Positions 17,345-27,785 of a stretch of DNA of 49,184 bases are shown piece by piece; the stretch's first letter is position 1; each line of letters begins with the position of its first letter. The notes under the pieces were generated by a model. That model worked only from the letters and a program-made list of their open reading frames with translations. It made no database searches and was not told the DNA's origin. The position numbers and the translations under genes were made by a program. Origin of the DNA: BOG-933 sp037147415 (GTDB lineage: Bacteria; Pseudomonadota; Alphaproteobacteria; Azospirillales; Azospirillaceae); NCBI GenBank assembly GCA_037147415.1, contig JBAWVF010000009.1, positions 1 to 49,184 of the forward strand, read 5' to 3'.

Positions 17345-18004
17345 TCAAGATAATATCGTCTGTCCAGTCTTTTGCCAGTCGGCAACGAACTGCGCTAGTC
17401 CCTTGTCGGTTAGCGGATGCCCGAACAGCATTCGGATCACACTCGGTGGCATTGTTGCAACATGGGCCCCGAGCTTGGCCGAGGCGACCACATGGATCGG
17501 ATTGCGAATCGAGGCCACCAGCACTTGCGTCGTAAAGGCTTCATATTGCTTGTATATCGTGCAAATATCAGCGATCAGGTCCATGCCGTCGGTCCCGACA
17601 TCATCAAGCCGGCCGACAAAGGGCGAAACGAAAGTGGCCCCGGCTTTCGCGGCCAGAATGGCTTGCGCCGCCGAAAAGCACAATGTGACGTTGACCATGG
17701 TCCCGTCGGAGGTCAATGCCTTGCAAACCTTGAGACCCGCGGGCGTCAGCGGCACTTTGACCGCGATTTGCGGCGAAATTTTCGCAAGCTTGCGTCCTTC
17801 GGCCAGCATGGTATTGAAATCGGTGGCGGCGACCTCGGCGCTGACCGGACCATCGACCAACGTGCAGATTTCGGCTATCAGATCCAGAAAGTTACCGCCT
17901 GACTTGGCAACCAATGACGGGTTGGTGGTCACGCCGTCCACCAACCCGGTGGCGGCGAGTTCCTGGATTTCCTGGAGGTCAGCGGTGTCGACGAAAAACT
18001 TCAT
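17345..18004 (-). CDS. fsa: Fructose-6-phosphate aldolase / transaldolase-like protein
   Basis: This 219-residue protein is of the short transaldolase (TalC/FSA) type, a TIM barrel that forms a Schiff base with its substrate through lysine. It starts 'MKFFVDTADLQEIQEL', the family N-terminus. It contains 'GVTTNPSLVAKSG' and the catalytic lysine in 'AVKVPLTPAGL', and later 'VSPFVGRLDDVG'. The length matches the short family, which is annotated either as transaldolase of the pentose phosphate pathway or as fructose-6-phosphate aldolase; sequence alone does not decide. It is divergent from priA with about 73 bp between start codons, which must hold both promoters. This pairing is common in alphaproteobacteria. 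Confidence 0.92.
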   Translation of the reverse strand: MKFFVDTADLQEIQELAATGLVDGVTTNPSLVAKSGGNFLDLIAEICTLVDGPVSAEVAATDFNTMLAEGRKLAKISPQIAVKVPLTPAGLKVCKALTSDGTMVNVTLCFSAAQAILAAKAGATFVSPFVGRLDDVGTDGMDLIADICTIYKQYEAFTTQVLVASIRNPIHVVASAKLGAHVATMPPSVIRMLFGHPLTDKGLAQFVADWQKTGQTILS

Positions 18005-18077
18005 GGCGGCTCGGCTCCCGGGGGGAAAATATTGCGGCACGGCAAGTTTGCGCCGCGAGAGGAAAGTAGTTTAGCCG

Positions 18078-20309
18078 ATGGCTGAAGCCCATGCCAGTTT
18101 CCTGCCCGACTCTCCGCTTGATCGGGAGGGAGATGCGTCTGTCGCCGATTCCCGGGTCGGTGTCTTGATGCCCTTGCCCTTGACCGGCGCCTATGACTAT
18201 CGGTCGGACGGGACGTTGCAGCTTGGCGACTATGTCGAAGTGCCGCTCGGCCCGCGTCGGCTTCAGGGTGTGGTGTGGAGTACCGGTGAAGGACGGGTTG
18301 ACGCCGGCCGGCTGCGGCCGGTCGTGCGCCGGTTTGATGTGCCGCCGATGAGTGCCGCTACTCGCCGTTTTATTGATTGGGTTGCCGGATATACCTTGTC
18401 ACCGCCGGGGCAGGTCTTGCGCATGGCGATCAGCGTGCCGGCTGCATTGGAGACGCCGCGTCCGGCGATTCTGTGCCGTCCGACCGGTCATCCCGCCCCG
18501 CCCGGGTTCAAGATGACGGCGGCGCGGCTGCGGGTGCTGGAACAGGCGGCGGTCGAGCCATTGCGCGGGGCGGCGGAACTGGCGCAGGCGGCCGAGTGCG
18601 GCCCGACCGTGGTGCGCGGTCTGCTGGATGGCGGCTTGCTGGAAACCGTGCCGCAGGTGATCGAGCCCGACACGGCGGCGCCTGATCCGCACCGGCCCGG
18701 CCCGTCGCTTTCCGACGACCAGGAAGCCGCGGCGGCGGCTTTGCTGACGCTGCTGAAGGCCGGTAAATACGCGGTTTCGGTGCTCGACGGGGTGACCGGC
18801 TCGGGCAAAACAGAGGTTTATTTCGAGGCGATCGCCGCCTGTCTGATCGCCGGGCGTCAGGTGTTGGTGCTGTTGCCGGAGATTTCGTTGAGTGCGCAAT
18901 GGTTGGTGCGCTTTACTCAACGCTTCGGTGCGCCGCCCGCGCTGTGGCATTCCGAACTGACCCCCGGGCGGCGGCGCGACACGTGGCGCGCGATCGCGGC
19001 CGGCGCGGCGCGGATCGTGGTCGGGGCGCGCTCGGCGCTGTTTCTGCCTTATGCCGATCTCGGCTTGATCGTGGTTGATGAAGAGCATGACCCCGCCTTT
19101 AAGCAGGACGAGGGCGTGATTTATCAGGCGCGCGACATGGCGGTGGCGCGGGCCTGGATCGGCGGGATTCCGATTGTGCTGGTTTCGGCGACGCCCTCGC
19201 TGGAAACCGTGATCAACCTTGAGTCGGGGCGCTATACCCGCCTGCATCTGCCGGGCCGTCATGGTGGCGCCAGTCTGCCCGAAATCGGCATCATCGATCT
19301 GCGGATCCACAAGCCGGAGCCGCGGCGCTGGCTGGCGCCGCCCTTGCGTCAGGCGATTGCCGAAACGCTGGAGGCCGGCGAGCAGGCGATGATTTTTCTC
19401 AATCGCCGCGGCTATGCGCCGCTGACCCTGTGCCGAAGTTGCGGTTTCAGGCTGCAATGTCAGAGTTGCTCGGCCTGGTTGGTTCAGCACAAATCCTCCG
19501 GCAAGCTGCTGTGTCACCATTGCGGTCACGCCATGCCGGTGCCCGAGGCTTGCCCGAACTGTGAGCAGCGCGACTCGTTCACCGCCTGCGGCCCCGGGGT
19601 TGAACGCATCGCCGAAGAGGTGGCCGAGTTATTCCCGTTGGCGCGCACTGCGGTGATGGCGTCGGACACGCTGTCTGGTCCGAGTGCGGTCGATGATCTG
19701 GTAAGAAAGGTGTCGGCCCGGGAGTTGGACCTGTTGATCGGGACACAGGTCATGGCCAAGGGCCATCATTTTCCGATGCTGACGCTGGTCGGCGTGGTCG
19801 ATGCCGATTTAGGCTTGGGCGGCGGCGATTTGCGTGCGGCCGAGCGCACCTATCAGTTGCTCCATCAGGTTGCGGGGCGCGCCGGCCGGGCCGAGCGGCC
19901 GGGGCGGGTGCTGCTGCAATCTTATATGCCCGAGCATCCGGTGATTCAGGCGTTGGTTGACGGCGACCGCGACGCCTTCCTGGCGGCCGAGGCCGAAGAA
20001 CGGCGCGACGGTTGCCTGCCGCCCTTCGGCCGGTTGGCGGCGCTGGTGATTTCAGGTGAACATATCGAAGAGGTTGACGATGTCGCGCGCCGACTCGGGC
20101 GCGCTGCACCGCGTAGTGACGAGGTTGAAGTCCTCGGCCCCGCACCCGCGCCGCTGGCTCTGCTGCGTGGCCGGCACCGCCGTCGGCTTCTGGTTAAGGC
20201 GCCGCGGTCGGTGGTGCTGCAACCCTTGATTCGTCAATGGCTTGCCAGTGTACAGATTCCGGCGAGCGTTCGTATTCAGGTCGATATCGACCCGTATAGT
20301 TTTTTATAA
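18078..20309 (+). CDS. priA: Primosomal protein N' (replication restart helicase PriA)
   Basis: PriA is a 3'-5' superfamily-2 helicase that reloads the replisome at stalled forks. The 743-residue length is normal. After an N-terminal DNA-binding domain come Walker A 'GVTGSGKTEVY' (about residue 240), Walker B 'VVDEEHD', motif III 'VLVSATPSLET' and the zinc-binding insert with four CXXC-type pairs ('CRSCGFRLQCQSC' and 'CHHCGHAMPVPEACPNC'). Motif VI is 'HQVAGRAGRAERPGRV'. The gene stands alone on the plus strand, divergent from fsa and convergent with yjdM. A bidirectional hairpin follows. Confidence 0.97.
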   Translation: MAEAHASFLPDSPLDREGDASVADSRVGVLMPLPLTGAYDYRSDGTLQLGDYVEVPLGPRRLQGVVWSTGEGRVDAGRLRPVVRRFDVPPMSAATRRFIDWVAGYTLSPPGQVLRMAISVPAALETPRPAILCRPTGHPAPPGFKMTAARLRVLEQAAVEPLRGAAELAQAAECGPTVVRGLLDGGLLETVPQVIEPDTAAPDPHRPGPSLSDDQEAAAAALLTLLKAGKYAVSVLDGVTGSGKTEVYFEAIAACLIAGRQVLVLLPEISLSAQWLVRFTQRFGAPPALWHSELTPGRRRDTWRAIAAGAARIVVGARSALFLPYADLGLIVVDEEHDPAFKQDEGVIYQARDMAVARAWIGGIPIVLVSATPSLETVINLESGRYTRLHLPGRHGGASLPEIGIIDLRIHKPEPRRWLAPPLRQAIAETLEAGEQAMIFLNRRGYAPLTLCRSCGFRLQCQSCSAWLVQHKSSGKLLCHHCGHAMPVPEACPNCEQRDSFTACGPGVERIAEEVAELFPLARTAVMASDTLSGPSAVDDLVRKVSARELDLLIGTQVMAKGHHFPMLTLVGVVDADLGLGGGDLRAAERTYQLLHQVAGRAGRAERPGRVLLQSYMPEHPVIQALVDGDRDAFLAAEAEERRDGCLPPFGRLAALVISGEHIEEVDDVARRLGRAAPRSDEVEVLGPAPAPLALLRGRHRRRLLVKAPRSVVLQPLIRQWLASVQIPASVRIQVDIDPYSFL

Positions 20310-20324
20310 AGTGAACCATTTCAG

Positions 20325-20352
20325 ATGAGGGCCGGGAGTTCCCGGTCCTCAT
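20325..20352. terminator. Bidirectional hairpin between priA and yjdM
   Basis: ATGAGGGCCGGGA pairs with TCCCGGTCCTCAT (13 bp, one G-U) around a 2-nt loop. It sits between convergent genes. The T-tracts on both sides are weak, so termination strength is uncertain. Confidence 0.55.
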
Positions 20353-20374
20353 TGGAGCATTTGTTATTGGCGAA

Positions 20375-20734
20375 CTAGGCTTTTTTCACGAACTCCGATT
20401 TCAAATTCATTGCCCCGAAGCCGTCGATCTTACAGGAAATGTCGTGCCCGTCGGCGCCATCCACCAGACGGATATTTTTTACCTTGGTGCCCCCTTTGAC
20501 CACCAACGACGAGCCCTTGACCTTCAAATCTTTGATCACGGTCACGGAGTCGCCATCGTTGAGCACGTTTCCGTGGGCATCCCGTACGCCCTGTGCCTGC
20601 GAACCTTCCGCCCCGGAATCGCCTGCGGCGGCCTCCGGGTTCCATTCAAGGGCACATTCCGGGCAAATCCATAGACTGCCATCTTGATAAACATGCTCAG
20701 AGTTGCACTGAGGGCACTTCAAACCACTGTCCAT
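20375..20734 (-). CDS. yjdM: YjdM/PhnA-like zinc-ribbon protein
   Basis: This 119-residue protein has an N-terminal zinc ribbon (Cys7, Cys10, Cys24, Cys27 in 'CPQCNSEHVY..WICPEC') and a C-terminal SH3-like domain with 'VKGSSLVVKGGTKVKNIRL', the hallmark of the family once named PhnA. Despite that name it is not established as a phosphonate enzyme, and its role is unclear. An insertion of about 15 acidic and Gly/Ser residues separates the two domains, making it a little longer than the usual 110. AAGGA lies upstream of the ATG at 20734. It stands alone, convergent with priA. Confidence 0.9.
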   Translation of the reverse strand: MDSGLKCPQCNSEHVYQDGSLWICPECALEWNPEAAAGDSGAEGSQAQGVRDAHGNVLNDGDSVTVIKDLKVKGSSLVVKGGTKVKNIRLVDGADGHDISCKIDGFGAMNLKSEFVKKA

Positions 20735-20779
20735 TGTTTTCCTTGCTGCTCGGGAGACGATCCCGGTGCGTTAGCCGCC

Positions 20780-21163
20780 CTAATGTCCGGCTTTCGCGCG
20801 TTCTCCGGCCGGGGGGGAGATCGTGATGGTCGGCAGATTGTTGTAAACGAGGTCCTGACCGAACATCGCCCCCAGTCCGCCGGCCAGCAACGCGAGCGGG
20901 AGCGGCAACGAGGCGCCGGCTTCCAGCGAATCGACGATGGCCCCGGTTTCAAGCATCATGGCGCCGGCAAAACCGAGATTAATCAAGCCACTGGCCAGCA
21001 CCAGCCCGAGTACGCCGCCACCAACCAAGGCGAGATCCCGATTGAGCGTATAATAGGCTCGGCTGTCGGTTTTGGCGGCCGGCGCGTGAGTTTGGGCGCC
21101 GGCCCCGAGCGGTACCGCGACGATCAGACCCATTAGAACAGCGGCAAACAGGGTGCGCATCAC
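20780..21163 (-). CDS. Secreted or membrane protein with signal peptide, unknown
   Basis: This 127-residue protein has a clear signal peptide ('MRTLFAAVLMGLIVAVPLG', probable cleavage after 'GAGA' or nearby). Two hydrophobic segments follow at about residues 44-62 ('LALVGGGVLGLVLASGLI') and 88-104 ('PLPLALLAGGLGAMFG'). The ribosome site GGGGAGAGAG is strong, supporting the ATG at 21163. I recognise no family. It follows sufA on the same strand with a gap of about 70 bp and no visible terminator, so it could be cotranscribed with the suf operon, but nothing else links it to Fe-S assembly. Confidence 0.6.
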   Translation of the reverse strand: MMRTLFAAVLMGLIVAVPLGAGAQTHAPAAKTDSRAYYTLNRDLALVGGGVLGLVLASGLINLGFAGAMMLETGAIVDSLEAGASLPLPLALLAGGLGAMFGQDLVYNNLPTITISPPAGERAKAGH

Positions 21164-21234
21164 TCTCTCCCCTCAAATTCCACGCCAGCTTACCACTGCG
21201 GCGGGGCAAAGAGAACACCCTGAAGGCCCACAAC

Positions 21235-21573
21235 CTATACGGTGAAACTTTCACCGCAGCCGCACCGTGCCTTCTCGTTCGGGTTGCGAAAGACAAAACC
21301 GGGCTGGACCTTGTCGTCGACATAGTCCAGCTCGGTGCCGACCAGGAACAAGGTTGCGGCGGGATCGATCAGAATCGTGACGCCCTTGTCTTTGACCACA
21401 TCCTCGGAACTCTTGATCTCCTCGGCATAGTCCATGGTGTAGCTGAGGCCCGAACAGCCGCGCGGTTTGACCCCGATGCGCAGGCCGACCGCCGGTGTGT
21501 TGCGATTGCTCATGATTTCCTTAACCCGCGCGGCGGCGGCTTCGGTAATGGTCATGACGGCGGGGGCGGTCAT
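21235..21573 (-). CDS. sufA: Fe-S cluster carrier, A-type (SufA/IscA/ErpA family)
   Basis: A-type carriers pass Fe-S clusters from the assembly scaffold to target enzymes. The 112-residue protein has the three conserved cysteines: Cys40 in 'VKPRGCSGLSY' and Cys104 and Cys106 in 'RCGCGESF' at the C-terminus. The 'ITEAAAARVKEIM' N-terminus is also typical. It is the last suf gene of the operon, 11 bp after sufT. The name sufA follows from the operon; ErpA-like function cannot be excluded. Confidence 0.93.
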   Translation of the reverse strand: MTAPAVMTITEAAAARVKEIMSNRNTPAVGLRIGVKPRGCSGLSYTMDYAEEIKSSEDVVKDKGVTILIDPAATLFLVGTELDYVDDKVQPGFVFRNPNEKARCGCGESFTV

Positions 21574-21584
21574 GGGAGACTCCT

Positions 21585-21935
21585 TTAATAGAACATATCA
21601 AGTTGAACTTTGGCTTCGTCGCTCATCCGGCCTTGATCCCAGGGCGGTTCCCAAACCAGTTCGACAGTACAGTCGTTAACGCCTTCGACCGCGGCAACCA
21701 CTTCGCGCACGGTGTTCGGCATTTCTCCGGCAACCGGGCAGTTGGGAGCAGTCAAAGTCATTTCAACGGCGATCGTACCGTCGGCCGTGGTCTTGATGCT
21801 GTAGATCAGGCCGAGTTCCCAAATATTGACCGGAATTTCGGGATCATAAACGGTGCGCAGAGCCTCGACAATCCGGCTATACAGGGGTTCGTCGGGCTTG
21901 CCTGCGGTATTGTCGGTTGCGCAATCATCGGGCAT
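21585..21935 (-). CDS. sufT: SUF system protein SufT (MIP18/DUF59 family)
   Basis: This 116-residue protein belongs to the MIP18/DUF59 family and assists maturation of Fe-S proteins. The family core is 'VYDPEIPVNIWELGLIYSI', followed by 'MTLTAPNCPVAGEMP' with the conserved Cys, and 'VELVWEPPWDQGRMSDEA'. The start at 21935 is chosen because GAGAGAGGGG lies about 9 nt upstream; the ATG at 21944 abuts that same purine run and the frame further upstream overlaps sufU. It sits between sufU and sufA, the usual alphaproteobacterial arrangement. Confidence 0.92.
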   Translation of the reverse strand: MPDDCATDNTAGKPDEPLYSRIVEALRTVYDPEIPVNIWELGLIYSIKTTADGTIAVEMTLTAPNCPVAGEMPNTVREVVAAVEGVNDCTVELVWEPPWDQGRMSDEAKVQLDMFY

Positions 21936-21952
21936 GGCGGTCATCCCCTCTC

Positions 21953-22434
21953 TCACTCGGTCGAAATCTTGGCACTTCCGGCCAGCGCTGCCGTCATGGC
22001 GTGCCAAGCCAGAGTGGCGCATTTAACCCGCACGGGGAATTCACGAACCCCTGAAAGCACCCGCAGTCGGTCGAGCGCGTCCTCATCCACCGGTCCATGG
22101 TCCGGGATATCGGCGTCATCTTTGGTACACAAATCGTGAAAGCATTCAAACAAGGCGCGCGCCTCGCTTTCGCGTTTGCCTCGGATGACCTCGGTCATCA
22201 GCGAGGCCGAAGCGGTCGAGATCGCACAGCCGCGCCCCTCGAATGCCACGTCGCGAATAAGACCATCGGTGTCGATGGTCAAATAGACGGTAATTCGGTC
22301 GCCACAAAGCGGATTGTCACCGCGCGCTTCATGGTTGGCGTCGGGCGGGTGGCGGTGATTGCGCGGGTGCTTGCCGTGATCGAGAATCACTTCTTGATAC
22401 AGGTCGCGCAGGTCGCCGAAGGGATCGTTTACCA

Positions 22435-22435
<1 letters not shown>
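21953..22435 (-). CDS. sufU: SufU-like Fe-S assembly scaffold / sulfur-transfer protein
   Basis: This 160-residue protein is of the SufU/IscU family. It has 'LYQEVILDHGKHPRNHR', the first conserved Cys in 'GDNPLCGDRITVYL', the second in 'FEGRGCAISTASASLM' and the third in 'RVKCATLAWHAM'. In SufU systems it accepts sulfur from SufS, and in other systems a similar protein acts as scaffold. The start codon overlaps the sufS stop by one base (TGATG), which indicates translational coupling. There is no sufE gene nearby, consistent with SufU serving SufS. Confidence 0.93.
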
Positions 22436-23727
<1,292 letters not shown>

Positions 23728-23732
23728 CCGGT

Positions 23733-25046
23733 TTATTCCTTGTCCGTACCGAGCCGCGTTGCGGCCAAGTTTTCAAAATACGCCTGTACCGTAGAGTCGG
23801 AAATTTCAGCTAGCACCTCGTTGACATAGGCGCCGATGAGTAAAGCGCGGGCGCCGTCACGGTCGATACCGCGCGCACGCAAATAAAACAAAGCATCATC
23901 GTCTAAATCGCCGGCGGTAGCGCCGTGGCTGCATTTGACGTCGTCGGCGTAGATTTCCAATTCGGGCTTGGCGTCGATGCGGGCATCATCGGTCAGCAAC
24001 AGCGCGCGGTGCAATTGATAGCCTTCCGTCTTCTGCGCGTCCGGCCGCACTATGATTTTACCTTGAAAAACACCGCGCGACTTGCCCCCGATGACCCCCT
24101 TAAAGACCTGACGGCTTGTCCCCCGCGGTTTAGCGTGCTCGATCAAGGTCGTGGTGTCGGCATGGCGACCATTTTCAACAAGATAAGCGCCGCTGAGGCG
24201 TGCGCGGGCGTCAACCCCGTCGAGCACGAGTCGGACTTCGTTTCGGCTGAGCCGGGCGCCGAGGGTTAACAGAAAACCCTCATAAACCGCGGCGCGTTCC
24301 AAGCGACCGACCGTGGTCGCAAGGTGAAAAGCGTTGTCATGTTCGCGCTGAACCTTGTAATGGCGTAGCTCCGCTCCGATCCCGACCGACAGTTCCGTTA
24401 CAGCATTACTGAGCATGACATGGTCGCCGAGACTGATATGATGTTCGATGACCGTTGCTTGACTGTAGGGCCCGGCCGTGATGATCAATCGGGGATGGGC
24501 GATTAAGGGCTGGTCGGCGCTGCCGGCGCTGATCATGATCAATTCGATCGGGTTTTTAACCTCTACTTTTTCGCCGATGACCAACAGCGGGCCATCGGTT
24601 AGAAAGGCGGTGTTGAGCGCGGCTAAGGCGTGGTCGTCGGGGAGGGCGACCTGTCCCAGATACGCTTCGGCGAGAATCGGGTCACCGGCTAGAGTTGCGG
24701 CCAGTCCGGTCAGTGTCACGCCTCCGGGGAGACGGCCGGGTGAAGACAAGTCTGAGCGCCAGAACCCGTTAACAAATACCAAGCGATGCGAGGCTGGATT
24801 CCCTTGCGCTACTACGGTCGGCAGAACATCAATAAAGTTATTCGCTGAAGCGGGCGTTGCCGGCTCGAACTGCATCCGGGAAAGTTTGGCGAGGTTGGTG
24901 AATTTCCAGGGCTCCAGCCGAGTCGTCGGCCAGCCGAGTCGTTCGGCCCGAGCCAAGCCGACGGCACGACGCGCCTCTAGCCAGGGTAGGGCCGTGCCCG
25001 GCTGAAATTGACGGAACGGAGCGTGGCTATCGATTAGCGCTTGCAT
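23733..25046 (-). CDS. sufD: Fe-S cluster assembly protein SufD
   Basis: SufD pairs with SufB and SufC in the SufBCD scaffold complex. The 437-residue protein has a helical N-terminus ('ARAERLGWPTTRLEPWKFT' is the typical region), a central beta-helix and the C-terminal SufBD signature 'VKCSHGATAGDLDDDALFYL'. The ATG at 25046 lies one base after the sufC stop and has AGG upstream; an ATG at 25061 would overlap sufC by 14 bp. The C-terminal half is the best conserved part, as usual for SufD. Confidence 0.94.
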   Translation of the reverse strand: MQALIDSHAPFRQFQPGTALPWLEARRAVGLARAERLGWPTTRLEPWKFTNLAKLSRMQFEPATPASANNFIDVLPTVVAQGNPASHRLVFVNGFWRSDLSSPGRLPGGVTLTGLAATLAGDPILAEAYLGQVALPDDHALAALNTAFLTDGPLLVIGEKVEVKNPIELIMISAGSADQPLIAHPRLIITAGPYSQATVIEHHISLGDHVMLSNAVTELSVGIGAELRHYKVQREHDNAFHLATTVGRLERAAVYEGFLLTLGARLSRNEVRLVLDGVDARARLSGAYLVENGRHADTTTLIEHAKPRGTSRQVFKGVIGGKSRGVFQGKIIVRPDAQKTEGYQLHRALLLTDDARIDAKPELEIYADDVKCSHGATAGDLDDDALFYLRARGIDRDGARALLIGAYVNEVLAEISDSTVQAYFENLAATRLGTDKE

Positions 25047-25047
25047 G

Positions 25048-25800
25048 TCAGGCTGCCTCATTAACGTCGAATTCGGCGTAGCCGCGCTGCTCCAACTCCA
25101 GCGCGAGTTCTTTGCCGCCCGAACGCTGAATCCGCCCGGATGCTAACACATGGACATGATTCGGCACGATATAGCTCAGCAGTCGCTGATAATGTGTGAT
25201 CACCAGCATCGATCGATCGGCGCCTCGTAAAGAATTGACTCCGTCTGCAACAATACGCAATGCATCAATATCAAGGCCGCTGTCGGTTTCATCAAGTATG
25301 GCTAACTTCGGATCAAGCACCGCCATTTGAAGAATATCGTTGCGCTTTTTTTCTCCCCCGGAAAACCCGACATTGACTGAGCGCTTCAGCATTTCGTCGG
25401 TCATACCGAGTTCACGGCATTTGGCGCGTACCAACTTCAGAAATTGCATGGCGTCGAGTTCGGGTTCGCCCCGCTGCCGCCGGACGGCATTCAGCGCGGT
25501 TTTCAGAAAGGTCGAATTGCTAACCCCGGGAATCTCAACCGGGTATTGAAAGGCCAGAAACACGCCGGACGCGGCCCGTTCTTCCGCAGGCATGGCCAGC
25601 AAATCGCGCCCATGATAGGTGACCGAGCCCTCGGTGACCTGATAGCCCTCGCGCCCGGCCAGGATGTAAGAAAGTGTGCTTTTACCCGAGCCGTTCGGCC
25701 CCATAATGGCATGCACCTCCCCAGCCCGAATAGTCAGGTCGATGCCCTTCAAAATCGGTTTGTCACCGACAGAGGCGTGAAGATTAGAAATAATCAGCAT
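25048..25800 (-). CDS. sufC: Fe-S cluster assembly ATPase SufC
   Basis: SufC is the ABC-type ATPase of the SufBCD complex. The 250-residue protein has Walker A 'GPNGSGKSTLSYIL', the family Q-loop region 'GVFLAFQYPVEIPGV', the ABC signature 'NVGFSGGEKKRNDI', Walker B 'LAILDETDSGLDID' and the switch His in 'VITHYQRLL'. All key residues are present. GGAGAG lies upstream of the ATG at 25800. There is an approximately 80-bp gap between sufB and sufC, the largest inside the operon; no promoter or hairpin was recognised there. Confidence 0.97.
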   Translation of the reverse strand: MLIISNLHASVGDKPILKGIDLTIRAGEVHAIMGPNGSGKSTLSYILAGREGYQVTEGSVTYHGRDLLAMPAEERAASGVFLAFQYPVEIPGVSNSTFLKTALNAVRRQRGEPELDAMQFLKLVRAKCRELGMTDEMLKRSVNVGFSGGEKKRNDILQMAVLDPKLAILDETDSGLDIDALRIVADGVNSLRGADRSMLVITHYQRLLSYIVPNHVHVLASGRIQRSGGKELALELEQRGYAEFDVNEAA

Positions 25801-25879
25801 GGGCGATACACTCTCCGGGTAACGGAATGGTCAGGTTGGTTCGGCGGGAACAAAAGGCAGGCAGTATACAACCCTCTTT

Positions 25880-27346
25880 TTAGCCCACGCTGCCTTCGAG
25901 GCTAATGCCGACCAGTTTTTGTGCCTCGACTGCGAACTCCATTGGCAGTTCTTTCAAGACTTCCTTACAGAAACCATTGACAATCAACGATACGGCGTCT
26001 TCCGGAGTCAGGCCACGCTGTCGACAATAGAAGAGCTGATCTTCGCTGATCTTGGCCGTGGTCGCTTCATGCTCAACCTTCGCCGATTTATTGCGGCTGT
26101 CGATATAGGGCACGGTATGGGCGCCGCATTTGTCGCCGATCAGAAGGCTGTCACACTGGGTGTGGTTGCGTGCGTTGAGTGCGCCCGGCATTATTCTGAC
26201 CAACCCGCGGTAGGTGCTTTGTGCATGGCCCGCCGAAATTCCTTTGGCCACAATCGTCGAGCGCGTATTGCGACCGATATGGATCATTTTGGTACCGGTA
26301 TCGGCTTGCTGGCGATTGTTGGTTATGGCAACCGAGTAAAACTCGCCGACGGAATTATCACCCTGTAGAATACAACTTGGATATTTCCAGGTAATGGCCG
26401 AGCCGGTTTCAACCTGGGTCCAGGAAATCTTAGAATTCGCGCCGCGGCAGGCACCGCGTTTGGTGACAAAGTTGTAAATACCGCCAAGCCCGTTCTCGTC
26501 GCCGGGGTACCAGTTCTGCACCGTGGAATATTTGATCCGGGCATTATCATGGGCGACCAATTCGACGACGGCGGCATGCAGCTGATTTTCATCACGCTTG
26601 GGCGCGGTGCAGCCTTCGAGATAGCTGACATAGGAGTCGCTATCGGCAATAATCAGTGTGCGCTCAAACTGTCCGGTGTTGGCAGCATTGATCCGAAAGT
26701 AAGTTGATAATTCCATCGGGCAGCGCACACCCTTGGGAATGTAGACAAAAGAGCCATCGGTAAAGACCGCTGAGTTCAATGTCGCAAAAAAATTATCAGA
26801 ATAGGGAACAACGCTACCCAGATACTGTTGTACCAGATCGGGATGATTTTGAACCGCCTCGGAAATCGGGCAAAAGATGATGCCTTTTTCTTCTAGCTTG
26901 GCCTTAAAGGTGGTGGCAACCGAAACACTGTCGAACACGGCATCGACCGCTACCGAGGGCTCCACCCCGGCCAACATTTCCTGTTCGCGTAACGGAATTC
27001 CCAGTTTCTCATAAGTGCGTAATAATTCCGGGTCAACCTCGTCAAGACTCTTGAACTTCGCCGTTTCCTTCGGTGCCGAGTAATAAAATGCATCCTGATA
27101 ATCGATCGGCGGATAATGGACCATCGCCCATTTCGGCTCTTCCATGGTCAGCCAGTGACGATAGGCTCGAAGTCGCCATGCCAACAACCATTCCGGCTCG
27201 TTCTTTTTGGCCGAAATAAAGCGAACAATGTCTTCATTGAGTCCCTTGGGAGCGGTCTCGGCTTCGATATCGGTTACGAAGCCGTATTTATACTTACGAT
27301 CGGTAAAATCCCGAACCTGCTCCAGGGTGTCTACCGCGCCGCTCAT
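25880..27346 (-). CDS. sufB: Fe-S cluster assembly scaffold protein SufB
   Basis: SufB is the scaffold subunit on which the SufBCD complex assembles nascent clusters. The 488-residue length is typical. Conserved blocks include 'YIPKGVRCPMELSTYFRIN', 'TVQNWYPGDENGLGGIYNF', 'RGACRGANSKISWTQVETG' and the C-terminal 'AKVEHEATTAKISEDQLFY'. The ATG at 27346 overlaps the stop of the Rrf2 gene (ATGA), which implies translational coupling and rejects a 49-residue upstream extension that would lie inside the regulator gene. Confidence 0.97.
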   Translation of the reverse strand: MSGAVDTLEQVRDFTDRKYKYGFVTDIEAETAPKGLNEDIVRFISAKKNEPEWLLAWRLRAYRHWLTMEEPKWAMVHYPPIDYQDAFYYSAPKETAKFKSLDEVDPELLRTYEKLGIPLREQEMLAGVEPSVAVDAVFDSVSVATTFKAKLEEKGIIFCPISEAVQNHPDLVQQYLGSVVPYSDNFFATLNSAVFTDGSFVYIPKGVRCPMELSTYFRINAANTGQFERTLIIADSDSYVSYLEGCTAPKRDENQLHAAVVELVAHDNARIKYSTVQNWYPGDENGLGGIYNFVTKRGACRGANSKISWTQVETGSAITWKYPSCILQGDNSVGEFYSVAITNNRQQADTGTKMIHIGRNTRSTIVAKGISAGHAQSTYRGLVRIMPGALNARNHTQCDSLLIGDKCGAHTVPYIDSRNKSAKVEHEATTAKISEDQLFYCRQRGLTPEDAVSLIVNGFCKEVLKELPMEFAVEAQKLVGISLEGSVG

Positions 27347-27762
27347 CGCATTTCTCCAAAATCCGTTACGGCCATATCGGCCAGTGTCACTTCTTCCAAG
27401 GCCCGTCGCACGGCACGGTTGATTTTTTCCCAATTGCCACGCATCGGGCACAAGCTTTCGACCCCGCAACATGAATCGGCATCGGAAACGCACTCTGTCA
27501 CTGCAATCGGGCCTTCAAGTGCCGTGATGATTGCGGCAACCGTAATCCGATCAGGAGAAGTGCCGAGAGCGTAGCCGCCATTGACCCCCCGTTGTGAAAC
27601 AACCAATCCGGCAGCGACCAGAGGTTTTAACAGCTTTGCAACGCTCGGTGCCGGAATGCCGGTGTTTTCTGCTAGATCAGAGACGGTATGCAGTAAAGAG
27701 TTGCTGACCATTTGTGTCAGAACCACCACGGCATAATCCGCCATCTTGCTGATTTTGATCAT
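27343..27762 (-). CDS. Rrf2 family regulator of the suf operon (IscR/SufR-like)
   Basis: This 139-residue protein starts with the Rrf2 winged-helix domain ('MIKISKMADYAVVVLTQM', then 'IPAPSVAKLLKPLVAAGLV' and 'RGVNGGYAL'). A C-terminal cysteine cluster follows (Cys91, Cys98, Cys99, Cys105), close to the spacing of IscR's Fe-S ligands. I infer an Fe-S-sensing repressor that reports cluster status to the suf promoter. The ATG at 27762 is used; a TTG at 27786 would lie in the operator, almost at the transcription start. It is the first gene of the operon and is coupled to sufB by ATGA. Confidence 0.9.
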   Translation of the reverse strand: MIKISKMADYAVVVLTQMVSNSLLHTVSDLAENTGIPAPSVAKLLKPLVAAGLVVSQRGVNGGYALGTSPDRITVAAIITALEGPIAVTECVSDADSCCGVESLCPMRGNWEKINRAVRRALEEVTLADMAVTDFGEMR

Positions 27763-27785
27763 GCCGTTCAGCCTGTGCGTTTCCA

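Noticed and set aside
20684..21136. Plus-strand open frame of 150 residues
   Set aside because: The opposite strand carries a protein with signal peptide and strong ribosome site over the same bases.
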